Shown here in pieces: positions 49,772-62,200 of a stretch of 64,000 nucleotides of DNA; positions within the stretch are counted from its first letter, which is position 1, and each line of letters opens with the position of its first letter. The stretch is from positions 11,500,146-11,564,145 of the forward strand of contig CM038921.1 in assembly GCA_021904315.1 (NCBI GenBank). Direction: 5' to 3'. The notes beneath the pieces were generated by a model, which made no database searches, was not told the origin of the DNA, and saw only the letters and a list, made by a program, of their open reading frames with translations. The stretch comes from Sphagnum magellanicum. Taxonomy: Eukaryota > Streptophyta > Sphagnopsida > Sphagnales > Sphagnaceae. The position numbers and the translations under genes are program-made.

Positions 49772-50799
49772 TGTCATGGGCACGAAACAATGAAATTTCC
49801 AAACCACATGAATGAAAACAAGCCTAATTTTGAATTTAGATCGTGGAATAAATTTTTAAAAAAAAACAAAAAACATGACGTGTGCATGATGTGAATGCAA
49901 AAGGATTTTATTACAAAAACATCACAAGAATATAACAAGATCATGATAAAGATACTTACCCAAAACTAATTTTTGAATAGGTTGAAAGTAATGGAGAATT
50001 TTACTTTTTTATATATTCATTGGGCATTTAACTCAAGAAATTATTCAAAAAACTTCCAACTTACATGTGGCCCATGTGTGCCCATGTCCACCCATGTGTG
50101 AATTATGAATGAATTAAATTTAATTAAAAATGAATTGAAAATTAACTAAGAACTAACTAAAAGTGAATTAAAAATGAATTGGAAGTGAATTAAAAGTTAA
50201 TTGAAAGTGAACTAAAAATGAATTAAAAGTTAATTAGAAGTGAACTGAAAATGAATTAAAAGTTAATTAGAAGTGAACTGAAAGTGAATTAAAAGTTAAT
50301 TGAAAATGAATTAAAAGTGAATTAGAAGTGAATTGAAAGTGAATTAAAAGTTAATTAGAAGTGAATTGAAAGTGAATTAAAAGTTAATTATTAGAAGTGA
50401 ATTAAAAGTGAATTAAAAGTTAATTAGAAAATGAACTCAAAGTTAATTAAAAATGAATTAAGATTTAATTAAGACTGAACTAAAAATTAACTGGAAGTGA
50501 ATTAAAAATGAATTAAAAGTGAATTGAAAATGAACTAAAAATAAATTATGAATAAATTGGAAATAAACTAAGACTTAACTAAGAGCAAACTAAGAATTAA
50601 TTGGAAGTGAACTAAAAATAAATTAAAATTTAACTAAAAATGAATTAGAAATAAATTTAAGATTTAACTAAAAATGAATTAAAAGTGAATTAAAACTTAA
50701 GTAAAAACTAACCAAAAATGCACTAAAATTAAATTAAGAATTAAATACAAGTCATGAATGAACATTTATATGAATGAACTTTCGTTGACATATGTGACA
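49772..50799 (+). mobile_element. Solo LTR of an LTR retrotransposon (long form)
   Basis: Begins TGTCATGGGCACGAA and ends CATATGTGACA (TG...CA). It aligns block by block with the reverse complement of 2239-2800: the start (TGTTGCGGACACGAAG there), an internal block (aaaactaatttttgaatagg here against aaaactggtgttaatagatt there), and the end (atgaatgaac and atgaatgaact). Flanks ATTAG and ATGAA do not match well, so the target duplication has decayed or one end is misplaced. The size difference between the two LTRs is largely the 11-bp-periodic array. No internal retroelement genes adjoin it. Confidence 0.65.
50105..50745. repeat. Degenerate 11-bp-period tandem array inside the LTR
   Basis: About 640 bp made almost wholly of 11-mers of the forms gaattaaaagt, taattagaagt, gaactgaaaat and gaattgaaagt, roughly 55-60 copies. 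The pattern (g/t)aa(t/c)t(a/g)(a/g)aa(a/g)t holds phase for long stretches, with occasional 1-3 base slips. A shorter, more degenerate version in the other orientation lies at about 2290-2455 inside the related LTR. Confidence 0.88.
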
Positions 50800-52257
50800 A
50801 TGAATTCATTTGTAATTGTAAATAATAGATAATTGTTCCAAGTGACTGATAAGTTTTTTCACTTCTTTAAACATAAATATAACTTGTTCTAAAGTTGTTG
50901 TAAATATTTGTTATAACTCATAATTGAATCTATATATTTTTTCTTTAGAATCTTGATGGTTTATAACAAAAGTTGCAAATAACTATCTCAATTTATTTGT
51001 TTGCCGTTGCATTTCTTTATGTTAATTGTGTATTTTTCAATGTTGAGTTTCATCACCTCTTTTTCCAAATCTTGCAAGATATGTACTTGAGCCTGCAACT
51101 CCTACTGACCCACTACTACCATGTGGGTCTTATGTTCCCCTAACATTTGTTTCCACACTGATTATTGTGGTTGAATATATTGCTAAAACTTTCTAAACTC
51201 TTTTTTCAAACTCACCCTAAAGTCCCTTTGTGAGAAAAACCAAGTAGTGCAATATAAAATTAAAGCATCATAGAAAATTGGACCAACTGATCTAATTTCC
51301 AAAGTTTCAACATCAAGGTATACTGATTTCCTTAAATTTCAACACTTCAAACAAGTAATTTCTACAAAATTTGACATTTCCAAAAAAAATTTAATCATTT
51401 GCTAAACTTCAAAAGGTGTCGTGGTAATTATGATCAAATCCCTTTTAATTACTCTTAATAAACACAAATTTGAATCCCAACCCCTTGCAAAATTCCCTAT
51501 TGACTACCCCACACCTCCAAAGAGCCTTTGTCCTCTTGACTACTAGCCAACCTCTCAACACATGTTACCATCTGAAGCAATTTGTTGCTTTCATGTGGTG
51601 ATAATACCTGTAGGGCAGCTCACCCTTGATATGGGACAAAAGCCACAAGGCAAAGAGGCTCTCATTTATGATTGACAAAAAAACAATACTCTTTCATGTA
51701 CAACAATGAGTACCATTCATTTTGACAAACTCAAGAATTGTACAAGATTCACATTATATCCATTTAGAGAGGTTGCATCAACACTTACATGCAAGATACT
51801 TAGAAAGCAAACTTAAGTTGGATGTAGCCATCTAGACACCAATGATATGAATTATAATTCACTTCATTTCAGATTGCACCTGAACAAGCAAGGATCAAAG
51901 CCTAAGGATTAGTAATAAGCTGGTCTATACTAATAGAATTACAAAATATCATTGGATTTATCATGAAGCTGTTGGGTAATGAGGCCCAATACATAGTTTG
52001 ATGATGGGTGGTAAAGTGCATCCAAAAGTGGCAAAAACAACAAAGTTGATTCACACTCTTGCTCAGTCAGATTGACCTACATGATATGACATCTTGAATC
52101 ATTTGGGAAAAAATGTTGCATTTTTACTCAATTGGACTGACAAAACTTCTCAACATCTATGACATCCTTGGATTTGTGTAGTCTATAAGGGCAAGGTCAA
52201 AAACATATGGAGGATCTCAGAGCGCAAGGATCTTTTAGGGACCTTGACTATTTTGAG
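50800..52257. other. Intergenic region downstream of the pseudouridine synthase gene
   Basis: A/T-rich to about 51580, then mixed composition that probably includes the 3' UTR of the minus-strand pseudouridine synthase gene. No other gene seen. Confidence 0.45.
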
Positions 52258-54901
52258 CTAAAAGATAAGACCATGAGATAGCAAAAATTCCTTTGAGAGA
52301 TTCTCAGGTAGAGCATACAGAACTTGTTGCAAATCTTCTGGCAGTGTGGCACGGATGGTAAGAACTTGGCACCCAGAATTTGGATCTGCATTCCACAATG
52401 CAGTTGGGGTGCTGGGAACCACATTCTCAACAGACTTCTTGAGTTCTCTTGGAAAGGAAGAAGACAGACTTGTCACTGACAAATCTGATTTCAGGCTTGC
52501 TTCATAGTTGTCCAAACCCTTGTTAGTGTGTTGAAAGGACTCTGATTCTAGATTAACCAGAGGGAAGGGGTACAATAAACTAAGATGCGCAGCATGCAAG
52601 AAAATGCGACCAGATTGCATCTTGTAATTTTCACGAAAAAAGCGGTTGGTCCCTCCCTTCCCATGCTTGACATCCCCCACAACCTGTGCAGCAAGTGAAA
52701 GACACACAATGATTCAAGAAGCTGATGTCCATGGTTGTGTGCAGGTCTACATCACACTTGCTGCCTTAGTGCAACCCTCAGAAATGCAGGATACAAAAGC
52801 AGTGTGCACTGGAGACATTCAAGTTGGGATACAAGAAGTAGGGACCCCAATTTAATGACAACAATGGTTGCATCCTCTGCTGCCCATAACAATCCCAGCC
52901 TAAGTGAATAGAATACATGAAGAATTTTGCTGTCAACAAGTGGAACACACATGGTAAGCACGGTGATTGAGATGTTTGCGGATCTGATGCCATCGACCTG
53001 TCTTTATGACAACCTGCTCCCAATGCACAAACAGGTTATGATTAGCCCCAGAAGTTTATAGTACATGTTGGAAAAGCAGAAAAAGATCAAGTGGAAAATT
53101 TGGTCACGTAGATCTTGTATTTTGCCTCAATTTGTTGGTTGCTACGCACAAATTTATAATGGAAAAGGTTCTGTTGGTTCAAAGAGTACTGAAGAAATGG
53201 TTGGTCATAAATTTGGAGAGTTTGAAACAATTTAGGGTCAGAGATTCAGAACAAAATACAAACCTTCAATAAAGAGCAGCGTGCCTCAGGGAGATCCAAA
53301 ACCTTCTCACATTTAGTTAATGCTGACCTTGAAATTCCCTGTTCCATAAGAGGCTTATTAGTCTTTTTGTACGTTGAGTTCAGAAACATGTTGAGAAAAT
53401 ATTGTTTCACAATGTAAAAAAATGAATCAAGATACATGAGCCTGTTGATATCCAAAGAAGCATACATTCTCATCCTTCACTGGTTCGTCGCACACAAAGA
53501 AATCTGGTGTACACCCTCTTGCAAGCACCACATATCTGCATATTTAGTTTTTTCAGTTCTGGGCATGATAGGGACAACAAGGCATGATCAGCCAGTATCC
53601 AAGGCTGTACATTTGGCAGATCAAATATGATCTACACTTCTGTGCAAAAGACCCCTGCAAACAAATCTGTAATTTAGGATTCAGGCTCAGAACTTCAGAA
53701 TGTGTAATTGCCAGCTTGCAAGGGTTCAGACATTGGTGGTTATAAGTTAGAGAGAAGTTACCAGACTTACTCTTTCACACAGGAAGGATGAGAGAGAGAG
53801 GATTGTGCAGCTCGGGCAGCTGCACTTGATTTAGCAAACAACATAACTCCACTTGCTGCTCGGTCTAATCGATTTACAGGATTAACCCGCCTTCCTGCAC
53901 AATTGCACACTCCTGTTCAATGCCTTAGCTTGATGCCAGGATACATTCTTGCAAATATCTTTCCCTCACTCACCTCTCTCCCTCCCTTAGTTCTTCTTGA
54001 CAAAGAAACTACACAGTAACCTCAAGCAATGCTCAAGGGGTACACACCATGTGTGTATTGTGTCTCAACAAGATTCTTTGCAAAAGCATTTCTCTGCTTC
54101 TCCTCCATGGATGCCCCTTTATTGTCATGCACCTACATAGATGCAACAATGCCACATATTAAGACAAAGTCCAGGGATGCTAAACCTAAATCTCACCTTG
54201 TGTTGAAAGCAAAAAACAGATTGCACGTATCTTTGAACAGAATGAACGATTTCTGTTTCAGAGCTTCACCTCTACTTCCATCCATGGCACAGATGAAAAG
54301 ACTTGCTTTCCATCATGCAGCTGAGAGATGCTAGCCACAGCAAACAAAACAATGGAATCTGCTTGCCTGTGGCTCATTGCTGGTGTATATACAATTGCAT
54401 TGCCCAAAAGCATGGCTATCTATCTGTCAAGAGGAATGTGAAACCCTAAAGCTAAAACAAGGGAATGTAGACAGAGAGTTGGCTTACAAGAAGGGTACCA
54501 GGTTTTGAGATTGCAATGACAAAATCATCTTCATAAAGCTTGGGTATACATGGTGGCTCCCATCTCTCCAAGCTCTCCTCCATCTCCTGTTGTGCACACA
54601 GGGTCCTCCTAGTCACACAGAGTTGTGAAGCTTGTTTTGTGTGTGCATGGAAATAGCACATTGTCACCCACTGCCTTGATAATACTGGAAAGGATCCCAC
54701 TCTTTGCTGAAACTGTGCCTGCAATCAACCTCAAAAAAATTCTCCAATCACCGCTTATCAAATTTCTCTTTTCCTTTCCCAACAGTAGCAGAAGCAGCAG
54801 CAGCATAAGAAGAAGAAGAGCAATATGAAGCAGCTGCCAATTCTGGACCCACAGGAACCACCACTTACCTGGACACAAGGGCGGGTGAGAAAGAAAGCCA
54901 T
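52258..54901 (-). CDS. RluA-family RNA pseudouridine synthase, TruC-like
   Basis: Isomerises a uridine to pseudouridine in RNA; the RNA substrate is not evident. Eight exons on the minus strand: 54869-54901, 54488-54718, 54048-54132, 53771-53894, 53466-53535, 53264-53362, 52951-53013, 52258-52683. Phases agree and the model encodes 376 residues. Key blocks in order: [20 protein letters not shown] (motif I region; TruC has KPSGWLVH), [20 protein letters not shown] with the catalytic Asp at about residue 127, [24 protein letters not shown] (the conserved Arg/Lys helix), [13 protein letters not shown], then [14 protein letters not shown]. The last three match the TruC layout closely. The usual HRLD is NRLD here. 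The N-terminus ([18 protein letters not shown]) is basic and hydroxylated without acidic residues, compatible with an organelle presequence. The acceptor of exon 6 (at 53362) has a poor pyrimidine tract and is the least sure splice site. Confidence 0.88.
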
Positions 54902-54944
54902 GATGTTTCCTCAAGCTTTTGGTTCACATCTCCTCTCCACCTTC

Positions 54945-54965
54945 AAACCCTAAACCCTAAACCCC
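54945..54965 (-). promoter_or_regulatory. Telo-box repeats in the 5' region
   Basis: Three tandem AAACCCT-type units (plus strand aaaccctaaaccctaaaccc) lie 44-64 bases upstream of the start codon of the pseudouridine synthase. Telo-boxes are known in promoters and leaders of plant genes for ribosomal proteins and the translation machinery, so one here fits an RNA-modification gene. Function at this site is inference. Confidence 0.55.
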
Positions 54966-54999
54966 ACATCATGATGATCATCAACCAAATCTGTCTTCT

Positions 55000-55960
55000 G
55001 GGTCATGCTCATTGATCCTTGCTTGTGGATTCCTCAAGCCAATAACAGGAGGATTTGAGTCTGCGAGATTCCAAGAGCAACTTGTCCACCCAATGTACAG
55101 GAGATGAGCTTGATCTCTCACCTACCTCTCTCACCCATTGAAGTTTCTCTCTGGCTCTTTGCTTCGAAATGCTGGCCGAGAGAGAACTAAGACCCAGTGT
55201 TTGTTTTCCTGACGAATTTTCGCCAAATTTCGACCTGAAAAATATGATTTCGACCTATACAAAGGTTTTTTCATGGGAAAAATGGCTCAAATTCGCCAGG
55301 TTTCGAATTTAAGAAATTCCAAATCGCCAGAGTCTTATGATAACTTCCAGAAGGTAGCCAAGAATATAAAAGGATCCCCTTTTTTTTCTAGTTTTATATC
55401 TATTATGTAGCCAAGTTTGGCTAAATTATTTTCTGGACGATTGCCACTTTGGCTACATCACAAAATTCTTAAGAGAAACCCTCATGAGGGATGGACGGTG
55501 CTAGACAGCGAACACTTATTCATCGAGTTCCAGCTCCTTAGCTAACCACGATGGTTAGATCAGTGAGTGCTTGTACTACCTACTTCCTTGCAACCCATCA
55601 GTCTTTACCTATATACTAACCATTCACAAGTGATTAACATCACATATCAGTTGGTGTTTGTACTCCCTACCCACTAACAACCCACTAGCCTTCACTGGCC
55701 TTTTTTTTTTGTTTTCATTTTGGTGATGGAGCGTTAATGGCAATCCACCCAAAAATGATTTAGCATTGATGGCAACAAGTTATTGGAAAACTCTCCAAAC
55801 AGTAGAAAATCTAGCAGAAAAACCTGACTTAACACCAGGAACATGGACCCGTAGTCAGTCCTTATTTACATGTTCTATCTTCCAGCCCATAGATAGAGAG
55901 TCGACTATTCTGGCTGTGAATTAGTCGGCTGCAGACCGTTGTCGTTTACTCATTGTGAGC
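55000..55960. other. Intergenic interval
   Basis: Mixed composition near the promoter of the pseudouridine synthase. Around 55195-55330 lies another copy of the scattered 'tttcgccaaatttcga' sequence. No gene seen. Confidence 0.45.
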
Positions 55961-56464
55961 CCTCTTTCGGGCGATGGCAAACTCGTTCGCGTTGTGTTGT
56001 TGTTGGACGTCATGAGTCGTCGATTTCAGCATCGCTACTATCTCCATGCCCTTGTCTATTTCGTCATCCTCAACATCATCATCAAGATCAAAGTACTTGA
56101 TGATGTTCACGGTTACCTCGGTTGCGTTTGCCTCGATTGCGTGTTGAATGCCAATATCTCAAACTTGGTGTTGCCTAAGTTCTATTGGAGCGCGTTGTTA
56201 ATGTGCTTACAGGAAAACACGTGCTCCTACAGGTCGTTGGAATTCTCACATCGAAGTGTCGCACCATGATGCACTCCGCGAGGCGGTGATGCATGTCGTT
56301 CTTGTGCCACCACTACAACACATCGATGACCTCACTGATGTAGATCTAGTTGCTCGCATGGACCTTGCTCTTGTCAATCTCATCTAACTTCTATTCATTC
56401 AAAAGCCATGTCAAACAGTCCACCTTCAACGAGATCCACTCTTTGAAGGCCTCGTTAACTAGAT

Positions 56465-57060
56465 TGTCGCAACCTTACTTGGGAGAGTGTGAATATGAGA
56501 CTCGCACTCCTGAAATGGGGACTTGGGAGTCCTCCAAGACTCTTGAAACTTCAAAGTTTGATTGCAGCAAACAAAACACCTTGCATTTGGGTGTTCTTTA
56601 TATCATTGGAAAACTATTGAAGTGTAGATGTCGAAAATGGCCTCGTATGGGCCATTTGGACATTTCCAGCACAAGTTATGACAAAAAGAAAGGTCAAGAG
56701 TCAAACTGGCAATTTGACTCCCGACCACTAAAAATCAGGAATCGACCCGACCTCGATGCGTGCAAGTAAAGTGAAACACACCGTTGGAAAGCTCTCGAGA
56801 AGAACTACAAGTTTGTTTTAGACTTCATCCCAATCAGAGGTTTGAGCAAAAAGTTACAATTGCTCAAAGTCCTGGGAGTCAAAACTGGGATAATTTCGAG
56901 ACTCCTCCTTGGGAGTCTTGGGACAAAAAGCCATTCAAATGTGGGTGCCACGGAGAGGCACAGAGTATACTATATGGGGGAAGGTGGTGAGTCAAGTGAG
57001 TCCAAAGTTGCCCGTGGCTTGTCCTAGCACCAAGGGTGTTCCATAATGTGAATTAACCAA
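56465..57060. mobile_element. Unclassified insertion within the hAT element
   Basis: Sequence unlike the flanking transposase on either strand. It contains recurring 'cttgggagtc' and 'actcctg' phrases (56495-56540, 56870-56925) and short open plus-strand frames without recognisable motifs. Its limits are estimated from where transposase similarity stops and restarts. Confidence 0.35.
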
Positions 57061-57270
57061 CTTGTTGGTTGGTTTGATACAGGTTCGAGTAAATGAATAG
57101 CTTGTCACTCTTCTTAGTCTCATCCCAGAACTTCAGCACGTCCCTCTACCCCTTTTAGTGTTGAGAACTAAGAACGTGCCCCGAGTCCTCCACAATTTCG
57201 CAATTTGAATAACTTAAGCCCAACTTGGGGTTAATTAAAGACTTGGGAGCACGTCATAGATCACCTAGCG

Positions 57271-58950
57271 TCACCGTGTCGAAAGTGGCACTCGTTTCGC
57301 TTTTGATGTCCTAGTTGGGCGAATTGACATTGACCATGCCGAACACATCGTCATCGTCACAAACCTGTACATCAACGTTGTCGCCATCGTCGAGCGACAC
57401 TTTAGGCATCGCGTCAGGCTCGGGTGGCCGGAACAAACATGTGGCCTTGTTGACGAAAGCGAACTTGAAGAACTCTTTGGCATTGTCAACGTTGTCTTTG
57501 TACCTGGCTACACACAGCCACGGCAAGGCCAACGTCAACATACTGGGTCGCATACCATGGCCACTAATTGCTAATAGATAGGGAACAGGAAATATGAATC
57601 CAACTCCTTCTGGATGCGATTATGCAACTTGCTGTCGATTATGCCCAACTGTTCAGCTCAGACCTTAACCTTGGGCAAGTGGTCCTAACGTGTTTTCCCA
57701 TCCCATTGGTCGTCGCCACCACAGTCGTCTTCCTTGTTTGACTACTCATTAGAATAGGTTGACGGCACGACATTAACGACCGAATAAGTCATTTGCTTGG
57801 CGACAATCTTAGTCTTGACAACATTGGGTCAATTGGTGCTGGTGACGAGCTATGAGTTGATTTGCGTCGTGAATGACAAGGCACAAACTGATCGAATGAT
57901 GGCCTCGACCTTAGCCACGAACTGCCAATGTTCGTCCGACAGTTCGTAGGTGTTGTGCACCAACGACTTCTCGTGAACAAAGTATTGGTGTAGCGTCCAC
58001 TTGCAACGTAGCGCTTGCTAGTACATGCGGGTGTAGCCTAAAATACACGTGTCGTTGTCAACGTGGACCTTGATCACATTGTAGCCGATCTGTTCATTAC
58101 GCTTTTCGTAGTTCATTTTGCACAACTTGGCCTTCTTGTTCTAAAAGCACTTGATCATTTAGCTCATGGCCAGGCACAGGTCTTCGCATTCTTCAAAGGA
58201 GTTGACGATCTCCTTGTTGAACGTCCTCTTCCCCTTCCCGATCGCGTGGTTACAGGCCAAGTTCACCAAGTGCATGTTGCAGGTGTCGTCTGCGTCGACA
58301 ATCAATCGGTCAATTACAACGAACATGTTAGTCGTGTTGTTGATTGACAGGATGATGTTGTTACAATGAATGTCGTAATGCTTTAGGATGGCCATGGCCA
58401 CATCGTTGCACATTTGGGTGTCGTGCCTGTCTAGCACGGCCAGGCCGAGCACCAATCTGTATTGGATCCATGATTGTAGGTCAATCCAATACATTGAAAC
58501 GGCGAAGAACTACTTAATTATAGAGTCCCAACCGTCATGGCAGACCACGAACCAACCACAATTAGAACAAGCATACTTGTCAGCAAGTTCGTTATAGCCG
58601 ACCAACATGTACATTGCACGCGCCTTGAAAATAAACACATTGACGCACACGGTGAACTTGGAGAACATGGAGATGAACGCGTGGTCGATTTGATGAACGC
58701 GCAGTCGATCTTGCCGAACGTCATTGAAACGTACGACCCCAGCTTTAGGTACAATGCCCCCTATATGACTTCATTCAGGTCGACATCGGTGGCAAACAAC
58801 AGTGGCACCTTGTGGTTAACGACCAGTTGTGCGATGAACGTGTGAATGCGCTCGATGATGGCATCATTACTGTTTTCGATGAAAACATGAATGTTGTTGG
58901 CGCTTATGGATGTGGAAATCAAAATTGATATCAGCTGTTTAGGCTCAAGC
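57271..58950 (-). pseudogene. hAT transposase catalytic core remnant
   Basis: Successive fragments read AIIERIHTFIAQLVVNHKVP, CHDGWDSIIK (near 58540, the conserved DGWD/S region with a catalytic Asp), MYWIDLQSW, NDVAMAILKHYDIHCNNIIL, CNMHLVNLACNHAIGKGKR (the conserved helix with the His-Leu-Asn pattern), NTYELSDEHWQFVAKVEAII, and LALPWLCVARYKDNVDNAKE. Stops separate several of them. The order matches hAT transposases; it is non-functional. Confidence 0.72.
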
Positions 58951-58952
58951 GA

Positions 58953-59279
58953 TTAGCGCTTACAGGCCAAATGCAAGTTCGGGTGCGTAGAAACGATGTG
59001 CTTGTGAGCGTTACCAGTTGTGTTGTTGTAGATGGTGACCAAGTTGTCCAGGAACTTGCATGGGCGCTTCTTCAAGCACAACAAGCAGTAGTAAATGTAC
59101 TGGATTCCATTGTGCCTGATCGACCCGTCCTTGACCATGGCGAAGTACTGCCACATTAGCGATGCCTTGTTAACGCTGACCGGCATGAGCCGCGAGTCGA
59201 GTAGTTCATGAGGCGCCTTGTCGACCTCTTTGTCATTGGCCATAACTGAGATGCTAACTGATGGCGCAGGGGACTCCAT
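58953..59279 (-). pseudogene. hAT transposase N-terminus with BED-type zinc finger
   Basis: A 108-codon frame starts MESPAPSVSISVMANDKEVD. It contains a finger with the order Cys-x2-Cys (YYCLLCLKKRPCKFLD) then His-x3-4-His (GNAHKHIVSTHPN), the DNA-binding BED arrangement of hAT transposases. It ends at a stop before the catalytic core, which continues in other frames, so it is not a complete protein. Confidence 0.7.
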
Positions 59280-62200
59280 GATAAATTGATGACAGTGATT
59301 GTGTAGTGCGTACTATAGTTTGTAGTGCGTTATGCTCGTAAGTCGTAGGTTGGGTTTATTTTGAGGTTTTATTGAGCAAACTACAATTGATTAATAGTCG
59401 ATTATAATTATTGCTTGATAATCTAGTGGACTATCTACATAGATAATTGGCGACTATAGTCAGTACATCAACTAAAAGTTGCATTGACTACAGGTCCCTA
59501 ACTAAGTGACTAAATCTATCTCTTTATTTTGTGTGAACAAATTTTACAAAAATTTCAAGAATCTATGAAAAAATATTCTTCTTTAAACTTTTTGGGTGCA
59601 ATTTTGCACTAGTTCGCCAAGTAAAAGAAAAGGCTTGCCTTCACCTATGCAGTAACCATTTGCATGTGGTCTTGCAATAGATGCTGCACTAGTGGCATGT
59701 TGGTTCACTCTTTCTCCCAATGCTCAAAGAAATCACACAAGAAAATCAAAATTTGAGCATAGCTTATTGTCACAATACCAGCTCCTTTTCATGTGTGCAA
59801 TCCACACCTATTGATCATTTGTATGTTTTTTTTTTGGCTTTGCTTGTAAGGGACAAATGTAACACTAGAACATGGCCACAACATAATTTTCATTTGACCT
59901 TGCATTTTGAAAAATGTCCAAGAAGTGTTATTGTGAATTGTGAGTTCATTTTTTAAGAAGAAAAATCATGTAAATTAAAAAGGAAGGGATGGGAACCCAT
60001 CCACAAAAAATACAAGGCAAATAAAAGCAAGAGAACACATGTCATGAAATAACATAACAATCTAGACACCACTATTTAGTGTTTTTTTTTGGCAAAATTT
60101 TGTCAAAATGCAAAAATAATAATAATTAAAAGAATATTTTGTCATAGATTCTTTTAAAATTTGAAAAAAATCGCCAAAAAAATAGAGGTTTTGAGTTGGT
60201 TTCGCCAAATTCAAAAGCCCTTCTCTTGTGGGTCACGAAATAAAACCAGGAAACCAATTGTTTTTTTATTACCTTGCCTGTCATGTTGCCATTTGATGCT
60301 AAATCCTTTTTGGGATATTAACCAATGATGCTACATGAAAAAATTGAAAAAAAAATCAATGCCACTAATACATTAAAAAAATAAAAAATCATAATTAAAA
60401 GGTGTCGTCCACCACAAATTAGTTAGCAATGAAAGTGCATTAGCTATGATGTGTGAAAGAGATGAGGAATGTTTTCCAAGCATCGTATCATGTTGAAAAA
60501 TCATAATGGCCTACACATGTTGGAGGGCTATGGACACATGTTATTGATAATAAGAAATAAACATCATGAGAATTAAAAGGGACCATTGATGATGGGCTAT
60601 AGTGGCATGAACACAACTAATAAAAAAGGAATCAAAATGAGAATGAAAATGACCATATATCTCTATGGCAAAGGGAACGAAGTTGTTTTCTAATGCATGT
60701 TCTCCATATGATCATGTTTTTTCCTTGATAGTAGTTGTCACTACATGCGATGTTATGGACAATGCATGATGTACCATATCCAAATGAGTTGAATCAACTA
60801 TGACAATGTTCGTTAAAGTTTGAAAATTGTTTATGATGATAAGAATATCAACTTGATGCCGAATGTGGCAAAGGGAAAGGTGGGAAACCTCTCTTTGCAC
60901 GTGTGTTTCATTTTTCAAAGCAATAGTTGCAATGACATCCCAAAAAGTATTATGGGCTATAATGTGTTCACTCTTGCACAAACATTGAAGCAAGCGAATA
61001 ATTTAATCATTAATGGTATTTCCACATTAACAATGTGAAAGATGTGTAATTATAGTATGTGGCAAGCCAAGGCAAGTACATAATGTTGTAAAGAATTGAG
61101 TCAAGGACAAGTGGAATGCATGTATGGTAGGATGGGCTTACAACCAAGTGCTTGTGACTAGACTTACACATGATTGAAAATGTGCTTAATGGCATCCAAG
61201 GGGGCATTTATTAAAAATGTGGTAAATTTTTGCTCATGTAGGTGGTCCATTAAAAAACCTATAAATGGGGATACGATTATACCACAAGATTTTCAAAGGG
61301 GGGAGCCTAAGAATGAACAACCTAAGGTAGTAAAGTTTAGGTATCCTATAATGCCAACTATAAAGGAAAATTGTCAATCTTGACATGTGCCACCACATTA
61401 AAAAAAAGGGGGGTGATTATTTGGCTAAAAACAACTTACAAATGCAAGAGTGATCAAAGCCCAACACCCCTAAAAGGTGAGGGTAGCAAGTTGAACCATT
61501 GAAGGAAAGTCAAACCCCTTTGAAAAGTAAATAAAATGACTTGATGACAACCCAAATGGCCCACTATAGTGTTGAAAGATTTCATGCCCAATAATTTTTC
61601 CAATGTAACCATGGTATGTGAATCAAACTTGACGAATGTTACAAGATGTTTAAAGACAAAAATGTAATATGCAATAAATAGCATGGGTGTTGGGCATAAC
61701 AAATCAAAAGCATCATAAAGGCTACTTATGCATGGTATGTGAATCAAATTTGACATAAGACTACAAGATACTTAAAAATGAAAATGCAATATGCAATCAA
61801 TAGCCTAGGTGTTGGGTATAATAAAGCAAAAGCACCATAAAGGCTATTTGTGGATCTATAAACATAGGATAATTAGTTACGATGTTGAAATCCTTTTAAA
61901 ACATCTTTGCAACAAAGGGTCTCACAAATGGCATAAAACCCATTGATGCACTTAGGCTACGAAAACATGTGTCAAGTGTAACAAAATCTTTAAAAAATGA
62001 CATGGATGAATCTAACCCCTATGGAAACCAAGCTATGCATTTTATTGGCTGAATGGAAAATGCTACAAACTCTGCCTATAATTGTAAAAAATGGGTACCA
62101 CATTTGAAATAAGACCAATATTATGCATATGATTGAAAAATGGAAGAAAATATAAATATTAAGGTGGGTTGTTGTAATAAGGTGAAGAATGCAAAGATGT

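Larger units (their letters stand above)
55961..59279 (-). mobile_element. hAT-superfamily DNA transposon, decayed
   Basis: A minus-strand transposase relic of about 3.3 kb with broken frames. Order: BED-type zinc finger (58953-59279), catalytic core with HDGWDS and the CNMHLVNLACNHAIG block (57800-58950), the late core YFLFPIY to LPWLCVARYKDNVDNAKEFF (57311-57620), and a probable C-terminal dimerisation remnant near 55975-56300 (HINNALQ, KFEILAFNTQSRQ). About 56465-57060 is unrelated sequence, probably inserted. Terminal inverted repeats are not certain: GGACCCGTAGTCAGT at 55845 and the complement of ACTACAGGTCCC at 59490 are weakly alike, but no 8-bp target duplication was found. Confidence 0.75.

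Noticed and set aside
55845-59503. Terminal inverted repeats of the hAT element
   Set aside because: The two candidate ends share about a dozen bases, do not begin with the usual CAG/TAG, and have no 8-bp target duplication.
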